From Erinaceus europaeus (taxonomy: Eukaryota > Chordata > Mammalia > Eulipotyphla > Erinaceidae), in NCBI RefSeq assembly GCF_950295315.1, contig NC_080171.1:34820698-34884697 (forward strand): 64,000 nucleotides of DNA. Reading direction: 5' to 3'. Within the stretch, counting starts at the first letter, position 1; each line of letters opens with the position of its first letter. A model generated the notes under the pieces. That model had not been told where the DNA came from. It did not search any database and was given only the letters and a program-made list of their open reading frames with translations. Positions 1 through 10,388 of the stretch are shown in pieces. Made by a program: the position numbers and the translations under genes.

Positions 1-650
1 ACAAAGTAATTTCACTGTCTCACAAAATCTTTTTACTTCATGTATTCATCCTGCCCTCCCTATAACCTCTTGAGACACTGACCTTCCTACTGTCTTTTCA
101 ATCTTTTGTTTTCCAGGATACCATATTGTTGGACCTAATGGCATGAAATTTTTTCAGATTGACTTCTTTAATTTAGTGATAATGCATTTAAATTTTCTGT
201 ATGTTCTACAGATATCTTTACATTTTTTATTGAGGAAATGTAGATTTTTCTCTTTTGTCTTCACTGAGACTTTACTGCTCTAGGATTACATTTTATTTTA
301 TTTTATTATCTTTTGAGATAAAAACACAGAGAGAAAACTACGACAACACTGAAGCCCCTCTAATGTGATGTGGGACGTTCTTGAACTTGGGATGCTACAG
401 AGGAATGTATGTCTTAACTGCTTATATATTTTGGTGATTGTGACTAGAGGTGCTATAAATATTAATGTGCATATTTTTCTAGAGTCTCAAGTCTTCAGTT
501 TATTTGAGAAAATACTAAAGTAACCAGATTGTTGAATTATATGGTTAATAGGGTGTTGGAAAGTACCCTTCAAATTTATAAAAGCTTTCAAGATAACTAT
601 ACCATTTTGCATTCCCACTGGCAATAGAGAGGGTTCTGATTACTCCATTC
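1..650 (-). mobile_element. Ancient L1 (L1M-like) remnant, antisense
   Basis: The plus strand follows the reverse complement of an L1 3' half. The stretch with TTTTCAGATTGACTTCTTTA and AATGCATTTAAATTTTC (about 150-200) and the stretch with ACCATTTTGCATTCCCACTGG (about 600) are typical of mammalian L1 ORF2/3' regions read backwards. The middle (about 295-410) has a GAGAGAAA...ACTTGGGATGCT pattern and is probably a decayed SINE inside the L1. No intact frame remains. Confidence 0.6.
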
Positions 651-654
651 ATGA

Positions 655-812
655 TCACTTTTGCTTTTTTAAGATTTAAATTTCATTTATTTCATGAGAG
701 AGAGGTAGATGGGGAGGGGGACAAAGCAGCACTGTGACATTTGTGGTACTGGGGATCTTACTCAAGACCTCATGCTTGTGATTCTACCACTTAGCCACCT
801 TCTAGGACACAA
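655..812 (-). mobile_element. D-type old tRNA SINE, antisense
   Basis: Antisense SINE: GAGAGAGAGGTAGATGGGGA, then AGCAGCACTGTGACATTTGT, then a degenerate B-box region and a CACTTAGCCACCTTCTAGG head. ATGATC occurs near both ends and may be a remnant of the TSD. Diverged. Confidence 0.65.
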
Positions 813-943
813 TGATCTTTTGTAGTCCATTTTATTATTAGACACTATTGCAGTCTTTCAGAAAGGAAGTGGCATTGATCATGGGAATGACTTTATTTCT
901 GATTAGAAAAACAGTTATACTACTTAGAAGAAAATATTTATAT

Positions 944-1210
944 GTGGGGTGGGGTGGGTTAAGTGGCACAAAGTGCAAGGATACAGTTCGAGCCTCCGGC
1001 TCCCCACCCACAGGGGGGTCACTTCACAGGCGGTGAAGCAGGTCTGCAGGTGTTTTTGTCTCCCCCTCTGTCTTCCCCTCCTCTCTCCATTTCTCTTTGT
1101 CCTGTCTGGCAACAGTGACATTAGTAACAACAATAATAATAACCACAACAACGATAAAAAAAATAAATAAACCAACGAGTGCAACAAAAAGGAAAATAAA
1201 TAAATAAAAT
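944..1210 (+). mobile_element. A-type SINE, sense
   Basis: tRNA-like head with a B box at GTTCGAGCC, a CTCCCCACCCACAGG body, GTGAAGCAGGTCTGCAGGTG, a pyrimidine tract, CTCTTTGTCCTGTC and a CAACAATAATAATAA-rich tail ending in AAATAAATAAA. It is moderately diverged and the first bases of the head are shortened. Open frames across it are chance frames. Confidence 0.85.
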
Positions 1211-1366
1211 ATTAAAAAGTTTTATATCAGGTAAGAAGCAACAGGAAGAAAAATACAAAAACTTGATTAATGATTTTCTTGATATAATTACCATAAACAC
1301 ACTAACAGTATTGGAGATTAATGCATGAAACATGTATGTCAGAGCTTTAGCAGAGTATTCATGTTA

Positions 1367-1580
1367 GGGGCCTGGGTGGTGATGCACCTGGTTGAGTGCA
1401 CACATTACAGTATAAAAGGACCCAGGTTCAAGCCCCCAACCTCCACTTGCAACGGTAAAGCTTCATGAGTGGTGAAGCAGGGCTGTAGGTGTTTCTCGGT
1501 CTCTCTTCCTCTCTATCACCTCTTTCCCTCTTAATGTCTGACTGTCTCTATCCAATAAATAAATAAAGATAATTTTAAAA
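1367..1580 (+). mobile_element. B-type SINE, sense, with TSD
   Basis: Full-length: GGGGCCTGGGTGGTGATGCA head, CCCAGGTTCAAGCCCC B box, GTGAAGCAGGGCTGTAGGTG and a TCTCTATCCAATAAATAAAT tail. Flanked by TATTCATGTTAG and TATTCATGTCAG, a TSD with one mismatch. Confidence 0.92.
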
Positions 1581-1856
1581 AGGTATTCATGTCAGAGGAT
1601 TATGCATAGTGACCTATTAATGTTTCCCCAGTTTTTGGCTAAATATTTAGTCATCACCATATGCTCTTAGAGATAGGAAATAATAGCAGTCTTAAATTCT
1701 TTGAGTTTGGGACTATGGACTAACTTGAAGGGTACTTCTTCCATTTTTCTTGTTTAGCATATTGCAGTATATTCAGGAATAATAAGTATCACATATAATC
1801 TAGACATTCAATTTGCTAAATCAAAGTGTTTTTTTTTCCTATAGGAGTACTTGAAA

Positions 1857-2059
1857 TTTTTTTTTAAATTTTTATTTATGGATAGAGACAGCCAGAAATC
1901 AAGAGGAAAGGGAGAGATAGGGAGACTGAGAGACACCTACAGCCCTATTTCACCACTTGTGAAGCTTTCCTCCTATAGATTGGGACTAGGGGCTTGAACC
2001 TGGGTCCTTGTGTGTTGTAACTAACGTGCACTCAACCAAATGCACCACTGCCCAGCCCC
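1857..2059 (-). mobile_element. B-type SINE, antisense, with TSD
   Basis: Reverse-oriented copy: a T-rich tail, GGATAGAGACAGCCAGAAAT, GGGGCTTGAACCTGGGTCC (B box in antisense) and a CACTGCCCAGCCCC head. TSD is AGGAGTACTTGAA on both sides (from 1843 and about 2060). Confidence 0.92.
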
Positions 2060-2261
2060 AGGAGTACTTGAAGTTTTAATGTGCTCTCTGTCACATCTTT
2101 ATGGACTAACTAGCAATGGCAAACTTCTGTGTCACACCGGAAACCTATCTAATGCATCCATCATCAAGTCTCTGTAAGAATTTAAAATAAAGTGAATTAA
2201 TCCAAACAAAATTATGGAAGAGCCGGAAAGTTACATACAATGTTTAAAAGCATAGAGATTG

Positions 2262-2470
2262 TTTTTTATATGTAATTTTCATTACCTTTATTTATTTATT
2301 GGATAGAGATAGCCAGAAATCGAGAGGGAAGGGGGTTGGATAGAAAGGAAGAGAGACATCTGCAACCCTCCTTCACCACTCAAAACTTTCCCCCGCAGGT
2401 GGGGACCGAGGACTGGGACCTGAGTCCTTGAACATTGTAACATGTGAATTAACCAGGCGTGCCACCACGC
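2262..2470 (-). mobile_element. B-type SINE, antisense, with TSD
   Basis: GGATAGAGATAGCCAGAAAT body, CTTTCCCCCGCAGGTGGGGA and a CAGGCGTGCCACCACGC head. AGAGATTG occurs just before and just after the element, an 8-bp TSD. Confidence 0.88.
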
Positions 2471-3812
2471 AGAGATTGACTTTAAGCAGCAGGTTGGCTA
2501 CATGAGTAGAAATAACTTACCCTGGTTATCTGGAGTTCAAAGATGCTAGAAACAACAAGGGATCTTGATGGGTTTTGTTCCACGAGATGTAGCGTCTAGA
2601 GAAAGTACAGCACATCCAGTCCAGAGGCTAATAGGGGCAAAGAATAGGAGGTAATAGAGGGTATGGTTCCTTTCATGTGCAGACTTTTCACTCTCCCCTC
2701 TCCCCCCAGTGCCACCCACTGGCAGAATACTGTTGGAACGCAGTGTGAGTCAAACCCACCATATTCAGCCTGACAGAATCAGCTTCCTTAAGAAATAAAC
2801 AAAGGTTAAAAAAATTTTAAAAAGCTAACAATTCAAAGGCCAGCATAACTAACCACCACTTGGAAATTCTATTGATGGCATAATTTTGACATGTATATTG
2901 AGGCGTTGAAGCATTAATTGGCCTGAGTTCTTTCCATCAACTCTATATTCCTCATTTAAATAACTAAAGCAAATTATTCCGATGCTGATAAAACTATCCT
3001 TATGGGAACACTTACTTTAGGATTTATATTTTGACATTTTTCAAAACTTAAAATTCATGAATTTATTTCTGTTGCCTTTCTATTTTTAGTTAATTGTGGA
3101 ATTTTGCAGACTTTTTAGCATTTTGATTAAAAAAGGAAGCTTTAAAATGAGAAAAATGTTGTCTAAATAAGTGTTCCATAATAATTTGATTATCAAAGTA
3201 ATACAAGGTGCTGTTCAGTAATTTATTCTGTAAATGTAAAAATGTCACTAAATTGGAAGCATGCTATATGATTCAAGCTACCAATATGCCAATATCCTTA
3301 AAAGATAACTTGACTCCAGTCCTTTTTCTTTATATTACTTTCCCATATATGTGAGCACAGATCTGAAGTTTCCTGCCGCCATCTGTTCAGTGGGCATTAT
3401 CATTCGATACACAGAAATAAGGTTTAAAAAATTTAACTAGCTAGTTTTTCCAGACTTTAAATGTTTGATCTTTAAATTTAGTTTTTATTCCAACAAACTG
3501 CTCTTTCGTGATTGTAACACATTTTGGTACCATTGCATATCAGTATAACAAATGGTTCCCTGCTAAATCTTTCTAAATAATTTCATTGGTTGATACACTG
3601 CAGTGTGTCTCGAACTGTATCTAGAGCATTATTCTTGACTTGCCTTAATTTACTGATCTGGTATGTACAGGCAGGCACATCACCTCATCTTTTGACGACA
3701 AAAGGTGCTTGGAAACTCAAATAAGTTTGAAATCTATTTATTTAGAAGATATCTTCAAAGTTGAAATATACCCTTATATCTACTATAGACTCTTAACCAA
3801 CATATGAATATG
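2471..3812. other. Single-copy-looking AT-rich DNA, no gene seen
   Basis: Except at the start, this has no recognisable young SINE or L1. There is no frame longer than chance and no CpG-rich promoter-like patch. A C-rich run near 2690-2710 (CTCTCCCCTCTCCCCCCAG) is low complexity. Confidence 0.55.
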
Positions 3813-3823
3813 ATGACAGTTAA

Positions 3824-3891
3824 TTCCTTACACAGGCACCTGCGCTTTGCGCCATGTGCATTTAATCCAGTGCGCTACCGCCCAGGCCCTA
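3824..3891 (-). mobile_element. Head-only (tRNA 5' part) SINE insertion with TSD
   Basis: Read on the minus strand this is a SINE head: GGGCCTGGGCGGTAGCGCAC, then ATGGCGCAAAGCGCAGG, stopping before the B box. There is no body and no A-rich tail. It is bounded by ATGACAGTTAA at 3813-3823 and 3892-3902, a perfect 11-bp TSD. This resembles the tailless retropseudogenes described for small structured RNAs in mammals. Confidence 0.8.
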
Positions 3892-3902
3892 ATGACAGTT
3901 AA

Positions 3903-4250
3903 GTCTACCTGCAATACTCTGGAAGACAACTGAGGTGTTTTGTCTCAGTGTTAGCTGAATCAGATTTTATTTTATATGCTGAAATGCAATGAACTGTATG
4001 AAATCTGGCAAACAGTTAAATAATGTTCATAAGGAGAGAGCTAGAAAAAGAAAGACTCCTAAAGCCAAATTCAAAGCTCATGATATTATAAAGTGGCTTA
4101 TAACAGCCAACCAGCATCATTTTGGTTGGCATGTGGTATACCTTTGAGCTTATAAAGAAGTAAGAAAATAATCATCTTTCTTTGATTTATTCATCTGCTG
4201 CTCTATTAATTTAGTGACTGCCATATTTTTCTGGTCACTGTTGGCATGGG
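3903..4250. other. Single-copy-looking DNA, nothing recognised
   Basis: AT-rich, no open frame of note and no repeat family recognised. Confidence 0.5.
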
Positions 4251-4251
4251 A

Positions 4252-4385
4252 GTGGCCAGAGAGGTGGCTTAGCAGGTGAACAGCAGAACTTTGTATGTGT
4301 GAGGTCCTGGATTCAGTTCATAGCACCACATATGATGGAGTAGTGCTCTGGGTTCTCTCCCACTAATAAAATAAACATTTTCTAA
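4252..4385 (+). mobile_element. D-type old SINE, sense
   Basis: GAGAGGTGGCTTAGCAGGTG head, GAGGTCCTGGATTCAGTTC (decayed B box), CACCACATATGATGGAGTAG, then a short CTCTCCC tract and an A-rich end. Diverged. Confidence 0.7.
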
Positions 4386-4780
4386 AAGATTTCCAAGGTA
4401 AAATACCCTATGAATATGTGAACTAAATAACAGGAATTCACTTTTCAGAATGCTGGAGGCAGGGAAGTTCAACATCAAAGTAATGTAAGGTAGATTTCAC
4501 TTGGAGGCTTCTTTAGGCTTATAAGTGGCCACCATGTGTTTTATGCTCAAATTGCTGCTTCTTTGTGCTGGTGTGGGAAGAATGTAAGGAAGTCCTTTGG
4601 TATTTTTACTTAGTAAGGGAACTAAATCCATCATCATGAAGAATCCCTTCATGATCTATCTGAAATGCCCCATCTCCAAATATCATCACTTGCTGTTATA
4701 CCTTCCTTCTGTGAGTTTCAGGGGCATATAACTACTCATAGCATCTTAGTGACCTTCTGACTGTTAGTTTGCAATCTCAC
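4386..4780. other. Single-copy-looking DNA, nothing recognised
   Basis: No gene or repeat recognised. It separates a D-type and an A-type SINE. Confidence 0.45.
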
Positions 4781-4796
4781 CCCCAATCTAGATCTT

Positions 4797-5081
4797 TTTA
4801 TTTTTAATATTTGTTTTACTTATTTATTCCCTTTTGTTGCCCTTGTTTAATTGTTGTAGTTATTATTGTTGTCATTGTTGTTGGATAGGACAGAGAGAAA
4901 TGGAGAGAGGAGGGGAAGACAGAGAGGGAGAGAGAAAGATAGACACCTGCAGACCTGCTTCACCGCTTGTGAAGCGACTCCCCTGCAGGTGGGGAGCTGG
5001 GGGCTCGAACCGGGATCCTTATGCTAGTCCTTGTGCTTTGAGTCATCTGCACTTAACTCGCTGCACTACAGCCTGACTCCC
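4797..5081 (-). mobile_element. A-type SINE, antisense, with TSD
   Basis: Near full-length: ATTTATTCCCTTTTGTTGCC tail, GGATAGGACAGAGAGAAATG, CCCCTGCAGGTGGGGAGC, GGCTCGAACCGGGATCC (B box) and an ACAGCCTGACTCC head. TSD CCCCAATCTAGATCTT / CCCCAACCTAGATCTT, one mismatch, at 4781-4796 and 5082-5097. Confidence 0.95.
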
Positions 5082-5097
5082 CCCCAACCTAGATCTT

Positions 5098-6275
5098 AAT
5101 GAGTTGTAGAGGCAGGGTCTGAACTGAGAAGGCAAGTTTTGAGCTGAAGTTGTGTTATATCAGGAATTCAGATCAATGAAGGACAACATGACACAGTCTA
5201 TACTCATTGTAGTGAAGTTAAAAAGGATATTTCAGAGAATCTAAAACAAGGCAAATTGGCCTTTCAGTTGAATCACCAACTTAAATGGTATGGGCTGAGA
5301 AAGAGCATCTAGGCAGAGAGGAAGCTGTAAGATTAGAACTTCCAAAAATGAAAGTATAAGTATCTGAAAAAGACAAGGGGGCAGGAACATGAGAAAAGCT
5401 CTCAAAGCCTCAGGAACAACACTATGACCATATTTATTCAAATATTTTCAATAGATTATACTGGTATAGTTACTTTTTCATTCAGATATTTATTTGATTT
5501 GCCATTTTTCTTTTACTATGTGGAAGAACGTTTTAGCTAATATTACAATCTGTATAGAAATATTGTATTTTATTTTAAATAAGCAAGTTAAACAAATTGA
5601 CCATGCGTTTCCTACATTGGCATCTTATTTACCTGGGAAATATAAGTCTTCCAGAGTAGAAAAACTCTGAGTGAGGTACTGGAATCATGGTTTTAAAAGC
5701 ATATTTAAGAGACAAAGCAGTTGACATAGGGAACATGTTATAGAAAGATCTCCTTGACTCAACTATCTCATCTTCAAGATGTCATTATGTCACAGTGTTA
5801 ATTTGACAAAATATATCTTCCAAGTTTCATTCACCTTGAGCACAGGAATTCACTGATCTCCTACAATTGCCTGCCAAGTAAAGTGAAATGAGGAAAAAAG
5901 ACTCTGCTTCACTCTCATTCAGACATCTATTCTTATTTCATGTAGTAGCTAATTTCTAGGGCCTCAGGTCTTCTCCGGTTTTTGCATCTGATAAAAAGAA
6001 AGGAGAATTATTCAGAAAATACATTAGTGTCAGGTCTGGACATGACATACATTATTTCCACCTACATTCTGCCAGAACTCAGTTGCATGAAATATTCATA
6101 TTTTCCCATGCAACTGAATGGAAAATGAAATGTAAATGTGTGTTCAGGTGGCAAAGGACTCAGGATGGTGAGGGCATTCATATCTTGCCCCTGCTATATC
6201 TCTTTATATTATCATCTCTCTGACTAGTCTTTTCTTCATCAGTGGAAAAGCTGTGCAGAGCATATTGACTACAAA
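5098..6275. other. Single-copy-looking AT-rich DNA, no gene seen
   Basis: About 1.2 kb with no SINE. Small open frames show no recognisable domain and lack exon-like signals on both sides. Confidence 0.55.
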
Positions 6276-6277
6276 AG

Positions 6278-6557
6278 TCTGGCGGTAGCACAGCGCGTTA
6301 AGCACATGTGGCGCAAGGCACAAGAATCCTCATAAGGATCTGGGTTTGAGCCCCTGGCTCCCCACCTGCAGGCTAGTTGCTTCACAGGCAGTGAAGCAGG
6401 TCTGCAGGTGTCTGTCTCCCCCCCCCCGCCCCCGTCTTCCCTTCCTCTCTCTATTTCTCTCTGTCCTATCCAACAATGACATCAATAACTACAACAATAA
6501 AATAAGGGCAACAAAAGGGAATGAATAAATAAGTAAGTAAATAAATATATATAAAAA
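6278..6557 (+). mobile_element. A-type SINE, sense
   Basis: GTCTGGCGGTAGCACAGCG head, GGGTTTGAGCCCC B box, GTGAAGCAGGTCTGCAGGTG, a C-rich run, CTCTGTCCTATCCAAC and a GGGAATGAATAAATAAGTAA tail. A purine microsatellite has grown from the tail. Confidence 0.9.
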
Positions 6558-6635
6558 AGGAAGGTAGGTAGGAAGGAAAGAAGGAAGGAAGAAAGGCAGG
6601 TGGGAGGGAGGGTGAGAGGGAGGGAAGAAAAGAAA
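6558..6635 (+). repeat. GGAA/GGGA purine microsatellite at SINE tail
   Basis: Irregular AGGAAGGAAGG and GGGAGGGAGGG tract directly downstream of the SINE A-rich tail. This is the usual way such tracts arise. Confidence 0.85.
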
Positions 6636-7070
6636 TGGTAGCCAACCCATCGCCAAGACCTTGGGAGATGTATGGTAGTTATCCTTGGGAAGAAGGGGGA
6701 GGCCACAGAACTTTGGTGGCAGGAGTGGTGTGGCATTATACCCTCTTATCTTATAAATCACTAATTTAAAAAAATGACCAAATCCATAGCTGGTATGATG
6801 TGCTTTATAAATTATATCAGAGCAAAGCAGCAGCCTCTTGACTTATTTAGTTTTATAATGATGCTCTTCATTGTGCCCTTTAACCACATATAGCTATTTA
6901 AATATGAATTAATTTAAATTAAGAGTAATTTAGTATTTAGTTACTGAGTTACTCTAGTCACACATCAAGGGTTCAGTAGTCAGATGTAGGGTGTGGCAGC
7001 CATGTCGGTATAGGTAGCATTCCCATGGGCAACAGTGATCTAGAAAAACCCTTTGTCTTCCAGAGACATG
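6636..7070. other. Single-copy-looking DNA, nothing recognised
   Basis: Mixed-composition DNA between two microsatellites, with no gene recognised. Confidence 0.4.
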
Positions 7071-7077
7071 GAAGCAG

Positions 7078-7103
<26 letters not shown>
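7078..7103 (+). repeat. (AG)n microsatellite
   Basis: Uninterrupted AG dinucleotides followed by a purine-rich GAGGGG stretch. Confidence 0.95.
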
Positions 7104-7109
<6 letters not shown>

Positions 7110-7570
7110 GGGTAGAGAGAGACAAAAAAACAAAGGCCTTGATGAGGGTGAATGCTCACAGCAGGAAAGACACACTTGCATGCTGCTTTTTTTTCCTTTC
7201 TCTTTCACGAACAAATTCAAATCTGTTCAGTAAAATTTTAAAAAGCAAACTTATTTATTGGGTGGTTATTTCTGTGACTAGAGAATGGTGGCTAGCTCCT
7301 TAGAGACTTTTGTTGCTTGCACTAGCAGAAAGACTATTGAAACCATTAAAAAAAAAGTTCTGTTTGGTGTGATTGGGAACAATAAATTAAGTGTGTAACA
7401 ATCTGACCTATATTACTTAAAATAGCAAAATATGTTGGTATGCTCTTGACATGAAAGACAATCAAAATGGCAACTAAAGCTTAATTTTTTCCTGCCCACC
7501 TCCCAGCCCCATTCTCATCCATTTTTCTTTTCTTTTCTATCTTTCTCTCTCTCTCTCACTCTTTTTTTTT

Positions 7571-8300
7571 ACAAGCTAACAAGTTTGATGTGGTCCTGTG
7601 TCTTATTCCCTTCCAGGCTTGCAGCTGTTTTGGCAACAGAAGAAAAAATCCCCATAACAAATCAAATCAAAGCCCTTTCTGTGAAGAGGAATTGAAAACA
7701 GCAGGCCTCAAAGAGGACTGCACATGAGATGCCTTGTTCTGGCTTTCAACACAACTCAAATCAGAAACACATTACCATAATCTGAAACAGCCCACTGCTA
7801 ACGCAAGACAGATGGTGGGTAATAACCCATGCATCATTAATAAATAAATTCCAGCATTAAAGGCTTTACAAAGTATGACAACATTATCTGGGCACAATTA
7901 CTGCCCCTCTCCCTCCCCCAGCATCATTTCAGTGTGCTATGGGCTGTGCTAGGTCTTTCATTTCCCCCTCCAACTCCATGGATGTGAAGGAAGTTTAAAC
8001 ACAGCCCAAGTTTTAACCAGATGAAAGCTATCTCAGTGTACAGGACAGGTCTGAAACTCCATAAGGGAAAAATAAAATAGCTGCCAAAGTGTAATAGCTC
8101 CCATGTTCTGCCTTTGGATCCACTGACGGCAATGGCAATTTATTGCACTGCCCTGGGCGGCTGGCCTCACCCTCTCTGGTGTGTCTCTGTGCCTGCCTTG
8201 CACTACACACTTCAAGCAAGAATCTTGGCATCAGATTCACCAAGCTGAAAGATATATGTGTGATTTCTCAGCTTTCCTTCTGCAAACGATACCATCTGTC
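7571..8300. promoter_or_regulatory. Candidate conserved noncoding element
   Basis: About 730 bp free of SINE and L1 sequence in a region otherwise packed with them. Composition is balanced and there is no CpG island. The core (about 7620-7920) carries AT-rich homeodomain-type sites, for example CATCATTAATAAATAAATT at 7831-7849 and ACAATTACTG near 7897. The minus frame of 71 codons at 8028-8243 resembles no protein I know. The appearance is that of a vertebrate distal enhancer, but conservation cannot be seen from one genome. Confidence 0.4.
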
Positions 8301-8460
8301 TCCCCCCACCCCAATTCCCCCCCCCACCAAGAGGGGAGAAAAAACAATCTTTGATTAAATTGGAAAAAATGAAAAAGAGACATAAGAGGGAGGGAGAGAA
8401 AGGTTTTCCACTAACAAATGTTTGAAACTGGGTGGGGGTGGGGTGGGGGGTGGAATGCCA
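8301..8460. repeat. C-rich and G-rich low-complexity DNA with G4 motif
   Basis: C-rich runs at 8301-8328 are followed by a G-rich run at 8430-8453 (GGGTGGGGGTGGGGTGGGG and onward). The latter has at least four G-tracts of three or more with one-base loops, matching the G-quadruplex pattern. Confidence 0.8.
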
Positions 8461-8789
8461 TTCATCAGACACCCCAAGATGCCAATTATTCTGTGTCCTT
8501 TCATTTTGTTTGTTCAGTGGGATAATATTATTCCAGTGGAATGTGAGAAGTACAGGAAGCAAGTAGAGGAGAGTTAGGGTCTCTGGATGATAGCTCTGGG
8601 GTTCCCCAAGGTGCTGCAGTATTTATGCAAAACCAAGGCTGCTACTCTCTCCACATACCACCTGGAGCCAAAAGCAATCACAGTCCAGGTCAGAAATCCG
8701 AGAGAAATAAAAAATTTAGGAGACTCAATACAAAATATGATCCTTCTTCCATATGAAATTATGTCTCCCTACTCAAGAGTGTATAATAG

Positions 8790-8902
8790 AGGTGAGGGTA
8801 GATAGCACAATGGTTATGCAAAGAAACTTTCATGCCTGAGGCTCCAAGGACCCAGGTTCAATCCCCTGCACCACCATAAACCAGAACTAAGTTAAAAAAA
8901 AA
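8790..8902 (+). mobile_element. D-type old SINE, sense
   Basis: GAGGGTAGATAGCACAATGG head, CATGCCTGAGGCTCCAAGG, CCCAGGTTCAATCCCC B box, CACCACCATAAACCAGAAC and a poly-A end at about 8902. Confidence 0.85.
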
Positions 8903-9079
8903 AAAGGGCAAAAAGACGATTTATAGTTAAGTGTAGAATAGCTTCCTCTGGTCCAGAGTCAGATGAGGGGAAATCCCTTTTTGGAACAGCCAATCTCTTT
9001 TATTTTATGGTACCCAGACAACCTTCCTTCCTTGGACTACTGAATGTAAAGGTTGAAAAACCTGTAGGACTTTCCTGAC

Positions 9080-9275
9080 TGACATCTGAATTCTTTGCCA
9101 CTATGTCCACCCCTTTCCCTAACTTAAATCAATGTTTTTATGTGTACATATGTATCTACTTTCTCTTAATTGACTGTGTGTTTATCTTATTTCCTCCATT
9201 AAATTGTGAGATTCCTGAGGGTAGAAAGCATGTCTAATCTATGCTCTAAATTCCCTTTAGCACCCGGTTTAGGAT
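9080..9275 (+). mobile_element. L2 3'-end relic, sense
   Basis: AAATTGTGAGATTCCTGAGG then GTAGAAAGCATGTCTAATC and CCTTTAGCACCCGGTTTAGG follow the widespread mammalian L2 3' end (gagctcc-gagggcaggga, then cccagcaccca). Heavily diverged. Confidence 0.5.
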
Positions 9276-9720
9276 GCCACACTCAAGCTAAATGAAATCA
9301 CAGCTCAGAGAGAAATGCCAGGGCCTCTGGCGGTGCAGACTCAGATGGAGTCCATGAGTTCCAGGTGAGTCCGTTCCAAGGCAGTTTTTCTTTGAGCTTC
9401 CTCCAGCTTTCTCTGGGAACAGCTGCTGAGGGATGGTCAGAAGGAGGGGAGTTAAGCTTTAATTGGTTCCTGAGGTATGCAATTTCCTTTGTGATATCAA
9501 CATGATGGAGGGAATTTTAAATGGACTCTGATATTGGATCAGTAGACAGAATGGTACATACAGAAAAATACTGACCAAGAGGCTTTCTGAAAGTGGTATA
9601 TTTTGTAGAAGTAAAGATTAGTTGCAAAGAATGTAGGTCTGTTTCTAATACTGTGACTTCTGGTGTCACATCTAATAGTCCCTGTTCTTCTGTGTTGTAG
9701 TTGTTTCTGGGCAGGATGCT
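9276..9720. other. Single-copy-looking DNA, no gene seen
   Basis: Contains the short GGGCCTCTGGCGGTGCAG stretch that recalls a SINE head but is too short to call. The two overlapping minus frames here match nothing known. Confidence 0.4.
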
Positions 9721-9745
9721 CAACCATCATCATCATCATCATCAA
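9721..9745 (+). repeat. (CAT)n microsatellite
   Basis: Seven or so tandem CAT units after CTCAAC. The methionine runs in the minus frame come from this repeat. Confidence 0.95.
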
Positions 9746-9839
9746 ATTAATAATGAATACACTTCTAACTTCTCATTTTAAAGTATATGTAAAATATAAT
9801 CTAAGGGGGCTTGAAACTTGTTAGCAACATTTATCCCCC

Positions 9840-10042
9840 AAAGTGGCAAGATAACTTATCTGGGAAGGTTTTTGGTCTGCCATGTGTGTGACCCAGGTTT
9901 GAATCTGGCTTACACTGTACAGGAGGGGAGGAAGCTTTAGCACTGTGGTATTTTGTTCTCTCTTTCGCTTTCTGTCTGAAAACATCAATTTATGTGGTGG
10001 AGGAGCCCTGGCGATGACAAAAAAACAAAAAAAAAGAAAAGA
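9840..10042 (+). mobile_element. D-type old SINE, sense
   Basis: Diverged: GTGACCCAGGTTTGAATCTG (B-box region), GAGGAAGCTTTAGCACTGTG, a CTCTCTTTCGC tract, GGAGGAGCCCTGGCGATGAC and an A-rich tail. Confidence 0.65.
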
Positions 10043-10259
10043 TTAAAAGAGTTAACCTGTGTTATCTGTTGCTTTAAATCTAAAACACAAATTTCAGGTA
10101 TTCAAACATTATCCTGGATTATATAAAATAGAATTGTATATACTGTATGCAACATATGCTATGGAAAAAATAAAATCTAGAGGGAAAGAACAATGCATAA
10201 AAATGACAATTTTGTTTGATGCAGTAAATTATCCCTGCATTATTTCATTGGGATGATAT

Positions 10260-10383
10260 TTATTAATTTGATTTCATTAATGAGAGAGATAGAGACAGTA
10301 CCAGAGCATCACAAGTACCAGAAATCAAATTTGGGACCTCATGCATGCAAGTACTGAACTCTACTTGCTAAATTATCTCCCCA
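10260..10383 (-). mobile_element. D-type old SINE, antisense
   Basis: GAGAGAGATAGAGACAGTACC, ATTTGGGACCTCATGCATGC and TTATCTCCCCAGC head in antisense. GATATTTATT and GATACTTATT lie on the two sides, a plausible TSD with one mismatch. Confidence 0.75.
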
Positions 10384-10388
10384 GCTCA

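Noticed and set aside
3824..3891. A genuine tRNA gene from the A-box-like head sequences
   Set aside because: The heads in all SINEs are followed by SINE bodies or stop before the B box and do not give a complete cloverleaf with an anticodon arm.
9320..9345. GGGCCTCTGGCGGTGCAG as a third head-only SINE
   Set aside because: Only about 18 bp match and no convincing TSD was found, so chance cannot be excluded.
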